Assembly: GCA_022641835.1 (NCBI GenBank)
Contig: CP048724.1
Coordinates: forward strand, 62,001-126,000
From: Petasospora fabianii
Lineage: Eukaryota > Ascomycota > Saccharomycetes > Phaffomycetales > Wickerhamomycetaceae
DNA: 64,000 nucleotides
Direction: 5' to 3'
In this document: one piece after another, positions 9,782 through 20,160 of the stretch
How the letters are laid out: every line of letters starts with the position of its first letter
Numbering within the stretch: position 1 is the first letter of the stretch
Position numbers and translations under genes: made by a program
Notes under the pieces: model-generated
The model's input: only the letters and a program-made list of their open reading frames with translations
Databases searched by the model: none
Told to the model about the DNA's origin: nothing

Positions 9782-11170
9782 TTATGGCCAACCATGATCA
9801 AACAACATAGACACCGACTCACCATTGTGAATTCTTCTGATAGCTTCACCAAAGATTCTGGAGACATCCAAAACCTCCAACTTATCACCAAGCTCCTTAA
9901 TGTGCTCATCCTGCGGCACTGAGTTCGTTACCACGATCTTATCGATAGCGGATGTTTGGACTCTCTTCACGGCATCACCGGAAAAGATGGCATGTGTGAT
10001 GAGGGCAGTGACCTTGGTAGCACCTTGAGCTTTGAGAAGCTTAGCAGCACGTGTGATAGTGTATGAAGTGTCAACCAAGTCATCGACGAGGATACACTCC
10101 TTACCCTTAACGTCACCAACAAGCATGGTTGTGGCGTACTTCATCTTCTTCTCTACAGTCACGGTGTTTGTGGAGAGATCAGCCGAGGAAGCCATAACCA
10201 TTGGCTGGCTCTGCACAGGGGCATCCTTATCCTTTGGTGGTTGATGAAGACGTCTCTCCTTATGGATGAGTGCAAATGGCATTTGGAGTGCATCAGCGAT
10301 AGCTGTGGCCCTCTTTGCACCACCAGCATCTGGAGACACTATGACGATGTCATGATGATTTGGGAAGCGAGTAGAGATGAAGTGTTGTAGGATTGGCTTT
10401 GAGTAAAGATTATCCACTGGAATGTCGAAGAATCCTTGGAATTGGGCATCGTGCAAGTCCATGGTGATGATGTGGTCTGCACCGGCGGTGGTGAGGAGGT
10501 TGGCAATCAAGGTGCCACTCTGGGCAACCCATTGCTTGTAACCATGGTTGTTGTTCGTTGATGTTACTGGAGCATCAGTGATGTCGCTCACGTTGGATGA
10601 TGTGTCTGGGATCTTTGGAATACGAGATTGGTGGTCCTTAGATGGTGATTGTGTCGAAAGCTTGAATGATGGTGGTGGAAGTTCGGTGGCTGGTGTAGGG
10701 AGAGCAGAACTTGAAGAAGTAGAGTCTCTGGAAGCAACTGTTGGTGTGTTCGGAACACTTTCAAAAGTTGACTTAGCAGCGAGTGGAGCACCCTTCTTGG
10801 TGTATGGGATGTCGGGCTGACGAGAATATGGGAAGAGTGGCACCACAGCTGTGACACGTTTGGCACTTGCAGTCTTACAAGCCGAGAGTATAATTAGCAG
10901 CTCAAGGAAGTTATCATTGACGTGACCACATCCTGACTGTACGACGTAGACGTCTTTCTCACGGACAGATTCGTTGACAGAGATGGAGGTCTCACCGTTA
11001 CTGAACTTACCTAGCTTGATACCTCCCTTTTCGAGAGACAAGTTATGGCAAATGCGGTCAGTGAGGTCCGGGTGGGACGAGCCGGAGAAGACAACAATGT
11101 CGTGGACCATCTTCGGATGGGTACTTGATTGGTGCTTTACGTGATTGCGTGGATGGGGCCAGGATGACAT
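9782..11170 (-). CDS. PRS5: Ribose-phosphate pyrophosphokinase subunit, Prs5-like
   Basis: PRPP synthetase subunit; the enzyme makes phosphoribosyl pyrophosphate from ribose-5-phosphate and ATP for nucleotide, His and Trp synthesis. The 462-residue product matches the long yeast subunit Prs5. It has [11 protein letters not shown], a Prs5-type block [12 protein letters not shown], then a Ser/Pro-rich insertion of about 100 residues, then [27 protein letters not shown] and the PRPP loop as [19 protein letters not shown] second short insertion precedes the TTMLVGDV strand. The loop departs from the usual DDMIDTGGT, as in known non-homologous-region subunits, so this chain probably works only with a Prs1/Prs3-type partner. 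A second ATG at 11110 ([10 protein letters not shown]) is the more conserved start and would give 442 residues. Confidence 0.9.
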   Translation of the reverse strand: MSSWPHPRNHVKHQSSTHPKMVHDIVVFSGSSHPDLTDRICHNLSLEKGGIKLGKFSNGETSISVNESVREKDVYVVQSGCGHVNDNFLELLIILSACKTASAKRVTAVVPLFPYSRQPDIPYTKKGAPLAAKSTFESVPNTPTVASRDSTSSSSALPTPATELPPPSFKLSTQSPSKDHQSRIPKIPDTSSNVSDITDAPVTSTNNNHGYKQWVAQSGTLIANLLTTAGADHIITMDLHDAQFQGFFDIPVDNLYSKPILQHFISTRFPNHHDIVIVSPDAGGAKRATAIADALQMPFALIHKERRLHQPPKDKDAPVQSQPMVMASSADLSTNTVTVEKKMKYATTMLVGDVKGKECILVDDLVDTSYTITRAAKLLKAQGATKVTALITHAIFSGDAVKRVQTSAIDKIVVTNSVPQDEHIKELGDKLEVLDVSRIFGEAIRRIHNGESVSMLFDHGWP

Positions 11171-11551
11171 CTTAAGAGTGCACGTTGTTGTACACAGATT
11201 TTTTTTTTCTCCAATCAGCGAATCCGGGGCAGCGGGAATCTTACTTGTGACAGGCGAGTGGATATCTGGTAAAGGGTCTGAGCTATTGAGAGCAATCCAT
11301 ACCTCAATAAGACTTTAAGCACCACTTGAGTAGCTTTTAAATCTTCTAGGAATCATCAAAATTGCCAAATATGGGACATGCACGCCTGACAAAGACCCAA
11401 TTAGGATATTTCCACTTTTGGCCATATTCAGTCTTTCGCGCTTTTTCGGGAAACGCGCCTCGGAGGTCTCCACAGACCGAAGACATAACTCCCAAAACAA
11501 CACGTTCATTGTCATTTCCTAGATCCCATTCTCTTAAGAAAGCAGGCTGTC
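11171..11551. promoter_or_regulatory. Divergent intergenic region, PRS5 / APM4
   Basis: This 381 bp divergent region holds a run of T residues near 11201-11210 and a CGCGC...GCGCG-like inverted motif around 11437-11457 containing TTTTTCGGGAAACGCGCC, which resembles E2F/SCB-type cell-cycle elements. No further gene is visible. Confidence 0.3.
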
Positions 11552-12975
11552 ATGATCAACGCCCTTTTCTTATTCAACTCCCGCGGCGATGTCCTCGTGG
11601 GCCGTCTTTTCAAGGACGGGATCAAACGGAACATCTCAGACATATTCCGAATCCAAGTGATATCGAATCTTGATGTTAGTCTACATTTTCCCCTTTATTA
11701 TCTTTTTGAAGTGCTACTAACCGTTGAATACAGCTCAGATCTCCAGTGCTTACATTAGGGTCCACAACATTCCTTCACATCAAGCACGGAAATCTCTGGA
11801 TCGTAGCGGTGACTCGATCTAACACAGATGCCGCAGTGATCTTTGAGTTCTTATACAGCTTTGAGAATCTCCTCCTACAATACTTTGGTGCACTGACAGA
11901 AGAGCTTATCACTGATTATTTCAGCATCATATATGACCTCCTGGATGAAGTTCTCGAATTTGGATACCCTCAGACAATGGACTTCAGCACATTGAAACAG
12001 ATCATCCCACCACCGGAAAATCTGGCAATGACGAATGCCAATAACATAGCTGGTCTTCAAAAGCGTACCACTCTTCGGAAACAAGGAAGTATAAGTCAAC
12101 TCAATCTTGTAAGCGAGATTCCTTGGAGAAAACCGGGCATCAAATACAGAAAGAATGAGATTTACTTGGATATCTATGAGAAGGTCAACGTGCTCATCTC
12201 TCAGGATGGAAGAATTGTCAAGAGCTACATTGATGGATTCATCGATATGAACACACATCTTTCAGGTATGCCCCTGTGTAAGTTTGGACTGAATGACTCT
12301 CTGAGCTTGACGGGAAGTGGGGGTGGTGCTCTGGACGGATATGATGTAAAGAACAAAAAGGCCATTCCAAATGCTGCTGCTGGAAGTGTCATCTTGGAGG
12401 ATTGTAAGTTCCACCAATGTGTTGAATTGGACAGATTTGACTCGGATAGAGTGATCCAGTTTATCCCTCCGGATGGTCAATTTGAGCTGATGCATTACAG
12501 AGCATCCGAGAATATCAACTTGCCGTTTAAGCTGACGCCGATGCTCTCAGAGACAGGGAACGGTACAATGGAATTGAGACTGAACTTAAAGTCGCTGTTC
12601 CCAGCCAAGCTCACAGCCACGGATGTGATAGTGCGTGTTCCGATGTCAAGTAATACGATTGATGTCGATTTCGCCTCATCTGGTGGTAAAGCCAAGTTTT
12701 CTGCCGAGGAGAAGGCCATATTGTGGAATTTCTCCAAGTTTGCTGGATTGACAGAGCACACTTTGACTGCTACGATTACACAAGCTAAGAATTCATCGTC
12801 ATGGCTGAATGTTTCGCACTCAAAACCACCAATAACACTCAACTTTGAGCTTCTCATGTTTAGCTCCTCGGGTATCGTGGTGCGTTTCTTGAAAGTGTCA
12901 GAGAAGTCTAAGTATACCACGGTGAAATGGGTGCGCTACATCTCTCAGGGAGGGTCCTATGGAGTTAGATACTAA
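11552..12975 (+). CDS. APM4: AP-2 adaptor mu subunit (spliced)
   Basis: Medium chain of the AP-2 clathrin adaptor, which binds cargo at the plasma membrane during endocytosis. Two exons, 11552-11674 (41 codons) and 11734-12975, give 454 residues. Exon 1 encodes the longin-type start (MINALFLFNSRGDVLVGRLF) and exon 2 resumes with LRSPVLTLG, matching the mu-chain RSPV block. The mu-homology domain begins near WRKPGIKYRKNEIYLD. HLSGMPLCKFGLND, FIPPDGQFELMHYR and the C-terminal VKWVRYISQGGSYGVRY are diagnostic of the mu1/mu2 group, with mu2 (Apm4) favoured by FRIQVI in the N-terminal domain. The intron is phase 0. The gene is divergent from PRS5. Confidence 0.9.
11675..11733 (+). other. APM4 intron, 59 nt
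   Basis: The 5' splice site is GTTAGT (a departure from GTAAGT/GTATGT), a perfect TACTAAC branch site lies at 11715-11721, and the 3' site is ACAG. Removing it joins two open frames at a codon boundary and restores the conserved mu-chain sequence. The branch A lies 13 nt before the last intron base. Confidence 0.88.
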
Positions 12976-13718
12976 GCCAATGCTTGTATGTCTTCTCTCG
13001 GGTCCACAAATTGTAGACTGTAATTATAGCTTGGCCCAGGATCGTACGCTATAGTGCATTTCAGGTATCCTTGGAAAGATAGTGCCAGAAACCCCTTTCA
13101 CACTGAGACTTTGATTGCTCATCTAAAGGACAAATAAATATACTCAGTATATGCTTTAGCTATGGGGACTGCCTCCGTTATTTATGTTGAATCGAAAACG
13201 CTTATCTCTTTTGTCGTGTGAACAGGGGGAGTAAGCACCCCATAGCTGGTTAGGTATCTTCAGACGTAGGTAATGCCTGAAAACCTCATTGAGATTCATT
13301 AAGTATTGAACCTATCACTAAGTTACAACTAAATGGTCTTTAATATGAGTTGAATGTCCATATAAATATGGAATTGCTGATAGACCAATCTGTCCCAATA
13401 AGGCAACCTTCCTGATATGGCCATTAACTCGCGTACGGTGTTCGCATTTGTTTTTAGTTGCGATGAGACGTGTTGACAGGGAACCTTCACCACCCGACTG
13501 GCCTGGATCACACCTGTCCTGCTCGTACTGGACATTCACAGCTGGCTCAACTGTCTTCTGATTGCCAGACAGAAAGGAGAAAAAATAAACGAGCTGGGCT
13601 CGTTTTCTGGAACACACCACACCATTCGCTCAACCAAGCCTCGTTATCAGTCTCTCGCAACGTCCCATTCACATCCTACCCCCTCAATATAGCATCTTAT
13701 CTACTGTGTCTACCATCA
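12976..13718. other. Intergenic region with a spaced 10-bp inverted repeat
   Basis: A 743 bp gap between APM4 and the NIPA-like gene. AGCTATGGGG at 13158-13167 and its exact reverse complement CCCCATAGCT at 13238-13247 flank 70 bp. GCGATGAG, a PAC-type octamer, lies at 13460-13467. No gene or RNA family is recognised. Confidence 0.35.
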
Positions 13719-15074
13719 ATGATTGTACCCACAACAATCCTAATAGGAACCGTTGTTGGTGTTCTATCCTCTGCCACCCAGTCTGTTGGGCTGACCCTCC
13801 AACGCAAGTCACACATGCTTGAGGAACTACGGCCTTCTAACGCACCATACCGAGCACCGTACCACCGTCCCCTTTGGCGATGGGGGTTCTTCCTCTTCCT
13901 CTTAGCTAACCTCCTTGGGTCCTCCATCCAAATCACAACTCTCCCACTCATCATTCTAAGTCCACTGCAGGCAGTCGGACTCGTGTTTAATAGCGTCTGT
14001 GCTGCCATCATCCTTGAGGAAGGTTTTACGTCACATTCTATTGCAGGAACAGTGCTCGTGGGATTTGGAGCACTGCTGATCGCTGGGTTTGGGTCCATTG
14101 AAGAACCTAACCACTCATTAAAGGAGCTGCTCGAGCTAATCGAACGCCCACCATTTGTTGCCTGGATATCAGCGAGTGTTACAGGGGTGTTGTGTATTCT
14201 CGCATGGGTTGCAGTTGTGAAAGTGTTGCATACAAAGATGTTCAGTGCAAGCCTCGATCACATACCCTGTGCAGTGAGACATTTATTTGATATCCCTGTC
14301 AAGAATTTCAGGTTTGCTCGAGGTATACTCTATGGTATTATCAGTGGTATGCTCTCAGCGCACTCGCTGTTGTTAGCAAAGTCCGCTGTGGAGTTATTGC
14401 TTAATGCTTTGGTGAAGAAGAATTGGGAAGCATTTAGTAACATCAAGACGTGGATAATCGTTGGAAGCTTCTTTGTGCTTGCCATCACACAGTTGATATT
14501 CCTGAACAAAGGGCTGAGCTTCGTTTCTACGTCGGTATTGTATCCATTAGTCTTTTGTGTCTACAATATCACGAATATCGTCAATGGCCTCGTTTTTTAC
14601 AATCAAATCGGTATTCTATCTGGTCTCCAAATCACAATGATTATCTTGGGCACACTTCTTGTGCTCCTTGGTGTCTTCTCTCTCAGCTGGCGTCTTGAAG
14701 AACCACATGACGAGGAGAGTCATCAGTACAAAACTGCATTCGATATCCATGACCGTGGCCAAGTTACAGGTGAGCACACTTCGCTGCTGGGACCAGATGA
14801 AGAAGAGACTATGGAATACGTCTCATTTGGATCCCCGGTTCCAGAACCTGAAGATTATGAACCAAACAGCACAGCAAGCTCTAAGAAGAGCCAATCATCT
14901 GTCTCTGCAATGTCCCCAGTGGTGAATTTCAAGGATTATGGCTCACTGAGTAGCGAGCCAAATGTGACAATTGGGCCTCCCAGAAACAAGCATAAGAGAA
15001 GAAGTAAGAGAATGTTGTCTTACGAACAAAATGAACTACTTGCACAGATTAATCAGATGCCTGATTTCCCATGA
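13719..15074 (+). CDS. NIPA-type magnesium transporter-like membrane protein
   Basis: Member of the NIPA family (DMT superfamily), which in animals carries Mg2+; substrate in yeasts is unproven. The 451-residue product has about nine hydrophobic segments between residues 1 and 330 and a hydrophilic Ser/Glu-rich C-terminal tail of about 110 residues. Conserved blocks are SVGLTLQRKSH (22-32), SPLQAVGLVFNSVCAAIIL (from 81), GALLIAGFGSIEEPNHSL (from 118) and GLSFVSTSVLYPL in the second half. CTG codons at residues 25, 83, 119 and 120 fall on conserved leucines. The frame is open further upstream but the first ATG is at 13719 and directly begins helix 1. Confidence 0.82.
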   Translation: MIVPTTILIGTVVGVLSSATQSVGLTLQRKSHMLEELRPSNAPYRAPYHRPLWRWGFFLFLLANLLGSSIQITTLPLIILSPLQAVGLVFNSVCAAIILEEGFTSHSIAGTVLVGFGALLIAGFGSIEEPNHSLKELLELIERPPFVAWISASVTGVLCILAWVAVVKVLHTKMFSASLDHIPCAVRHLFDIPVKNFRFARGILYGIISGMLSAHSLLLAKSAVELLLNALVKKNWEAFSNIKTWIIVGSFFVLAITQLIFLNKGLSFVSTSVLYPLVFCVYNITNIVNGLVFYNQIGILSGLQITMIILGTLLVLLGVFSLSWRLEEPHDEESHQYKTAFDIHDRGQVTGEHTSLLGPDEEETMEYVSFGSPVPEPEDYEPNSTASSKKSQSSVSAMSPVVNFKDYGSLSSEPNVTIGPPRNKHKRRSKRMLSYEQNELLAQINQMPDFP

Positions 15075-15283
15075 TGCGTTGATGACACCGCTGATGCTAT
15101 GTTGAATCGCAGAGAAGTAAAAGAACTGTCATGAGTTTATGATGATTAAATCGAAAGAAAGCGTATTTTACTTGTAGCTCCTACAGTAAGTGAGGTTTCA
15201 ATTCTAGTTTACAAGTTTGATTCATGACTATAAATGATGCAGTGACATTACCTCTTCTTTTCTCATCTCCCTGAAGAAACCGA

Positions 15284-17056
15284 TCAAGCTCTGATCTTCT
15301 TTCTCTTGTTACCATTATCCTTTGGCTTAGCAGACTTCCCGCTGGCACCAATGGTGATGTTGACCTTTGGAGGCGTTGTGAAACCGAAACCCTTGGCAAC
15401 CTTAACGAGATCGAGCTTGTCAATCTGATACACAGTCTTCAAGTGGTGAGAAGCGTAGGCCTGGAGATAGGATCTGTAACCATCCTTGGCAGACTGATGG
15501 AGCCAATAGTTGGATTGGATAAGCTTCTCCAACTGACTTTGAACATTGGCAATCTTGTTGGTTGGGAACTCGTACTCGTTGAGTGGAACCTTGGCGGCCT
15601 TGAGGTATCTCAAGAAGCCCAATTCATTTGGTGTAAGGAACATGAGTGACTTACCCTGACCATCCTTACCACGAGCAGTTCTTCCGACACGGTGAATGTA
15701 CTCTCTTGGATCATCTGGTGGATCAAACTGGATAATCCAGTCAACAGATGGAATATCAAGACCTCTAGCGGCAACGTCTGTACAGATAAGGATACCCTGC
15801 TTGGCATTACAGAACTCAAAGAATGTGTTGGTACGTTTCTGCTGTTTCTGCTTACCATGAAGGTCGAGAACTGGGAGATCGATGTAGTTGAGCAACTCAG
15901 CATAGTACTTGACAGAGTTACAAGACGACAAGAAGACGATAACCTTCTTCTTGATGTTTCTCTTGAGGAAGGAGAATAACAGAAGGAATCTCTTGTCACT
16001 GTCACAGACAACGTATCCTTGTTCCAATCTGTCCACTGTAGAGTTTTGCTCCTTACTGTCAACGTTGATGAAGAGTGGGCCTGGTCTGAGGGAAATTCTG
16101 GCCAAATCCTCAACCTTGGTAGTTTGCGTGGCCGAGAAGAGCATACTCTGTCTATTTTCCTTTGGAAGGATCTTAATGATCTGTCTCATCTCCTCTTCGA
16201 AACCAATCTCCAAGATTCTGTCAGCTTCATCGATGACGAGGGCCTTCAAGTTCTTAAAGACAAAGCCCTTAGTGTTTTGCAAGTGATCGAGCAAACGACC
16301 TGGAGTGGCAATCAGTAAGTTAACACCCTTGACAAGCTTCTCAGCCTCAGCACGTCTGTTGGCACCACCAATGACGATTCCGAGAGTCTGAGAGTGGTGA
16401 GCCATAAGTTCACGGGCAACACCGAAAATTTGCAAAGCGAGTTCTCTGGTTGGGGAAACGACAATGACACCAGTACCATTTCTTGGTTTGAATCTCAAGT
16501 TGTAGAGCAATTCAATGGCTGGGAGCAAGAAGGCAAGTGTCTTACCGGAACCAGTCTTGGCAGCACCGAGGACATCACGACCTGCAAGAAGGGGTGGGAT
16601 GGTTCTAGCTTGGACTTGGGTCATAGTGGTGAAACCCATATCCTTAATTGCTTTAAGTGTTGGAGCAGAAAGATTATGGTCCTCGAACTTATCACTAACT
16701 GGTGCAGACTCGTCGTAAGACTTTTGTGTGTGTGCTTTTGGCTCATCATTCTCACCCTGTTCCTCCTCATCCTCTTCATCCTCTTCTTCTTCTTCTTCAT
16801 CCTCCTCCTCTTCATCATCACTCTCCTCGTCTTCTGGTTCAGCCTGCTTCTTGGTCTGCTTCTTAGACTTCACTTCGTCCTTGACATCGAGTAAGTCCTC
16901 GATATCATCAAACTCCTCATCAACCTCATCGACAGCTTTGTCTGTCTCCTCTTCAACCTCAACTTCCTCGTGGCGTCTCTTCTGACCCTTTTGGGCGGAC
17001 TTCTTGTCCTTGGAAAACTTAGAAGCCTTCTGTTTCAGCTTGGAGTCCTTAGCCAT
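15284..17056 (-). CDS. HAS1: ATP-dependent RNA helicase Has1 (DEAD-box)
   Basis: Nucleolar DEAD-box helicase acting in 40S and 60S subunit biogenesis, releasing snoRNAs from pre-rRNA. The 590-residue protein has an acidic/lysine N-terminal region (about 20-110), then the two RecA lobes. Motifs seen are AKTGSGKT (Walker A), [43 protein letters not shown] and HRVGRTARG. The C-terminal block from [20 protein letters not shown] through [23 protein letters not shown] and [13 protein letters not shown] is specific to Has1 orthologues. PAC- and RRPE-like sites lie just upstream, in keeping with ribosome-biogenesis regulation. It is convergent with the NIPA-like gene. Confidence 0.96.
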   Translation of the reverse strand: MAKDSKLKQKASKFSKDKKSAQKGQKRRHEEVEVEEETDKAVDEVDEEFDDIEDLLDVKDEVKSKKQTKKQAEPEDEESDDEEEEDEEEEEEDEEDEEEQGENDEPKAHTQKSYDESAPVSDKFEDHNLSAPTLKAIKDMGFTTMTQVQARTIPPLLAGRDVLGAAKTGSGKTLAFLLPAIELLYNLRFKPRNGTGVIVVSPTRELALQIFGVARELMAHHSQTLGIVIGGANRRAEAEKLVKGVNLLIATPGRLLDHLQNTKGFVFKNLKALVIDEADRILEIGFEEEMRQIIKILPKENRQSMLFSATQTTKVEDLARISLRPGPLFINVDSKEQNSTVDRLEQGYVVCDSDKRFLLLFSFLKRNIKKKVIVFLSSCNSVKYYAELLNYIDLPVLDLHGKQKQQKRTNTFFEFCNAKQGILICTDVAARGLDIPSVDWIIQFDPPDDPREYIHRVGRTARGKDGQGKSLMFLTPNELGFLRYLKAAKVPLNEYEFPTNKIANVQSQLEKLIQSNYWLHQSAKDGYRSYLQAYASHHLKTVYQIDKLDLVKVAKGFGFTTPPKVNITIGASGKSAKPKDNGNKRKKIRA

Positions 17057-17093
17057 GGCGTTGTAGTTGAAATACCTAGATTATGGAGACGAA

Positions 17094-17126
17094 GATGAGC
17101 TCAACCTGCAGGCCAAAAATTTTTGG
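17094..17126 (-). promoter_or_regulatory. PAC-like and RRPE-like elements upstream of HAS1
   Basis: GATGAGCT (core of the PAC element) lies at 17094-17101 and the palindromic CCAAAAATTTTTGG (RRPE core AAAAATTTT) at 17113-17126. They are 38-70 bp upstream of the HAS1 ATG. In yeasts this pair drives rRNA-processing genes through Dot6/Tod6 and Stb3; that link is by family knowledge. Confidence 0.55.
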
Positions 17127-17803
17127 TGCCATCTTTGGATTTTTTTCGGGAAAAGACAATTTAATCACCAGATCAGGAAACTTCCGCATTCGGGTATGAA
17201 CGATGTCTCGAGATTCGAGAAGGAGCTTTGAGCGGGGCGCTATCGATGACGACGCACTCGTGGAAGTTGAAGTCGATGGGGAATTGACAGAGTTGTAGAA
17301 AATTGCAACGTCTCAGTGGCACTGAAGGAACCGCTTTTATTAATTGGTATGTCTCTGCGACGCGTCGTGTGCATCTGTTGGAACGGCAATAATGGGCGAG
17401 CGGTGAAGAAGGCACTAAAGCCGGTGGCTCGCATATGAGACTTGCGGGCACTAGCTAGCAATTCTTGTAAAAATGTACACCTAGGAAGAGAAACAGGGAA
17501 AAGGAAAGCTTCAACACCTGCCTAGACTCTATGGTGCCCATGGATTCAATCTTGTTCCTCTAAGTTGAACCGTTATTCGCCCAAAATGGATTTTCCCGAA
17601 ATTGCCCTGTTAGTTGCCCCGGTTACTCGGACTTATCAGTAACGCCGAATCGGGTAATAGATAAGGGCCCGCGTATCGAATAAAAGGCTTCGGCAGCCTG
17701 TTATTTAAAGGTGTGAGGGCATATTGACACGGTAAAGACACTCAAGCATTATCTGAGCACACCCACAGGTGGTTGCACTAGCCTTTTATCCATTCAAGCT
17801 CTG
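17127..17803. promoter_or_regulatory. Upstream region of the Zn-cluster gene with CGG triplet pairs
   Basis: Direct repeat CGG-N5-CGG at 17620-17630 and everted repeat CCG-AAT-CGG at 17645-17653 are the type of half-site pairs bound by Zn2Cys6 proteins. A TTATTTAAAG AT-rich box near 17700 could serve as a TATA element. A lone ACGCGT lies near 17361. I see no additional gene here. Confidence 0.35.
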
Positions 17804-20029
17804 ATGGCAGACGACGAGAAAGAGCAAAAACGTCGGCCCAGACGCTCTTACAACTGTGGGCCCTGTAAGAAGCAGAAGATCAAGTGCGATACCGCCATTC
17901 CTTGTGGAGCCTGTCGGAGACATAACAGAGTAGAGCAGTGCCTTGCCTCTCCACCAAACCCTCCGACGTTGGATCGTGCGAAACGTGTAAGAAAACAGTC
18001 GCTTTCTTCTTTTGGTAATGAGAGCAGCTTGTCCGACTTCCGTGCTGCTAATACCCAGCGCCCAGCTGTGCAATTGCAACCTCCACAGACTTTCCAGCCC
18101 AAGGTTGACCACTCCACTGTGAAACTACCCTCAATCCACACATATACTACTACTTTCAAAGTCTCAGACAAGTACCCTCACTCATACACACATAATACCT
18201 CTGGCCATGTTGATCCGGTCCCTGCAGCATCTTCAGTTCCATGGGGTACCAAGAATGGACAACAGCAGCCTGCACCACCACCACCACCACCACCACCACC
18301 ATCTACTTCGCTTCATAGGTCAGCCTTTGATCCTCCATCTGACCAGGCTACACCGCAGTCACGCGATGCTGAGATCCTAAAACTTCAGAATCAAGTGTCT
18401 GTCCTCACAGAACGTCTTGCCCAACTAGAAGCCAAAGTGTCTGCAACCAGTTCACCCACAGAGACGACACACACTCTGCCCGCACGCAAGAACCAAGCTG
18501 AAAAGACTTCCCAAATTCGAACTTTTAACGATTTCCTCTCTTCTCTTCCCGAGTCTCACATCTTGCAAGGCTCGATCAACTTTTTCAAAAAGTATTTGAA
18601 CAAACCACTGGAGATCATAGATGATAAGGTTATTGATGGTCGCTTAGCTTCTCTTCGTCCTCGGGAAGAAGGACCAACTCCAAGTCATGATGATTGGGAA
18701 AACTTATCGCTGATTGCCATAGTAATGTCGCTCACAGTGCTACACTATCCAAAGAATAAGATTGAGCAAGATTTAAGACTTGGGACTGATGTCGTGCAAG
18801 TAGCAAATAGCCTCTTGCAAGTGTCAAAGAGCGCTTTGGGTATGGTAAAGTACAAGGAAAACCCAAAGTTGATTCATTTACAAATCTTGCTATTGTACGA
18901 CATCTCTTTAAGGTTCTTTAATAAGAAGAACTTGATCATGGCAATGGGATCTGAACTGGTCTCAATGGCCTATGTCTTAGGGTTGCAGACTCACAAGATC
19001 CCACAAAACGCACTTGAGATTGATGTACCTCAGAAAGTGTGGTGGATTATCTGCCACAATGATACTCTCAACTCGTTAAAGTTTGGCTTCCCACCATTGA
19101 TCAGATTGGAGTGCATACCGAAGGAACAAGTTGGTAGTTCACAGATCCTCAAGGCTTTCATCTCCGCAGAATTGAACACTACTTATCAAACACTTCTGAC
19201 ACACATTGCCAAGCTTACCAAGATTTGCAATGAAGTTCCAACTTCGATGGGTGCAAGCCTTGTTGAGTATTTGGAGACATTGATCATGATTGATAGACAG
19301 TTGACAAGCTACAACATTCCACACTCTTTGAGTATCCTGAACCCACGCAATGACATCATTATAAACTTCCAATGCTGTTATCTCCATTTCTTCATCGTTC
19401 TCAATAGGCTCAGAATATACCGCAAAATCTACTTTGGTTGTCCAGATGACGGTATTTGGTTTATCATGCTTTCAATCTTGGAAAGCTTCCTAAAGAGATA
19501 CAATGAATTGAGACAGATGTACCCACCGGAGGAGTATATGAACCATTATCACCAATTATCTGATTGCCTCGTGTTTGGAACCATCATGTACCTGATCATG
19601 GTCACCACTGAACCTACCAAGCTGCCCAACGGACTGAAAGAAATATTGGGACAATACTCTACCTCCATCATCACTGACATGTCTTTCTTCAGACGTACAA
19701 TCTTCAATGAAAAAGTTCCATTCTTCCAAAGATCATTTGAAACATTGGACATGCTCATGTCTCATCTGCAACAACAAACATCTACGTCTACTAGCACAGA
19801 AGAGTTACAACTTAGACAGAGAGAGTTGACGGTAGAGTTGCAAAAGTCTCGTGTGTTTGATTCACATGAATCCACTGCTGGATTGGTTCCAAGTAATGAC
19901 TTTTTCAATGTCTACTTTGGAAACATTGCCCACCATAGACGTAATGTCACCATTGCGGCCCATTCGTGGAAGTTGGATGGTGTGTTGGGCCAGGAGCAAC
20001 TCGAGTTCTTGTTATGCTTAGGTGCTTGA
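17804..20029 (+). CDS. Zn2Cys6 binuclear-cluster transcription factor
   Basis: Putative fungal transcription regulator of 741 residues. The cluster at about 18-47 is C-X2-C-X6-C-X5-C-X2-C-X8-C in the form CGPCKKQKIKC...PCGAC, after a basic run RRPRRS. A linker rich in Ser/Gln carries nine consecutive prolines encoded by CCA repeats (about 18269-18300). A coiled coil follows near 195-215 (EILKLQNQVSVLTERLAQLE), fitting a dimer. The remainder is helical, as expected for the middle homology region, but I do not recognise a specific regulator such as Gal4 or Leu3. CGG pairs upstream may allow autoregulation. Confidence 0.85.
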   Translation: MADDEKEQKRRPRRSYNCGPCKKQKIKCDTAIPCGACRRHNRVEQCLASPPNPPTLDRAKRVRKQSLSSFGNESSLSDFRAANTQRPAVQLQPPQTFQPKVDHSTVKLPSIHTYTTTFKVSDKYPHSYTHNTSGHVDPVPAASSVPWGTKNGQQQPAPPPPPPPPPSTSLHRSAFDPPSDQATPQSRDAEILKLQNQVSVLTERLAQLEAKVSATSSPTETTHTLPARKNQAEKTSQIRTFNDFLSSLPESHILQGSINFFKKYLNKPLEIIDDKVIDGRLASLRPREEGPTPSHDDWENLSLIAIVMSLTVLHYPKNKIEQDLRLGTDVVQVANSLLQVSKSALGMVKYKENPKLIHLQILLLYDISLRFFNKKNLIMAMGSELVSMAYVLGLQTHKIPQNALEIDVPQKVWWIICHNDTLNSLKFGFPPLIRLECIPKEQVGSSQILKAFISAELNTTYQTLLTHIAKLTKICNEVPTSMGASLVEYLETLIMIDRQLTSYNIPHSLSILNPRNDIIINFQCCYLHFFIVLNRLRIYRKIYFGCPDDGIWFIMLSILESFLKRYNELRQMYPPEEYMNHYHQLSDCLVFGTIMYLIMVTTEPTKLPNGLKEILGQYSTSIITDMSFFRRTIFNEKVPFFQRSFETLDMLMSHLQQQTSTSTSTEELQLRQRELTVELQKSRVFDSHESTAGLVPSNDFFNVYFGNIAHHRRNVTIAAHSWKLDGVLGQEQLEFLLCLGA

Positions 20030-20160
20030 GCTTATCTATTGGTTGTACATATTACTACTATGAATCTTATAAGTGACGCTGGCGTCTGTGGGTTCATTTT
20101 CATCTACATTCTATCGTATGCATGCAAAGTCGTATACTCATTTCAAACAACAGGAACTAA

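Noticed and set aside
13719-15074. CUG-Ser or CUG-Ala decoding
   Set aside because: Adjacent CTG codons fall in a membrane helix and at invariant leucines; Ser or Ala there would break conserved motifs.
16394-16985. Plus-strand open frames across the HAS1 acidic region
   Set aside because: They are antisense shadows of the Glu/Asp-rich HAS1 coding sequence, with Ser/Phe/Leu low complexity.
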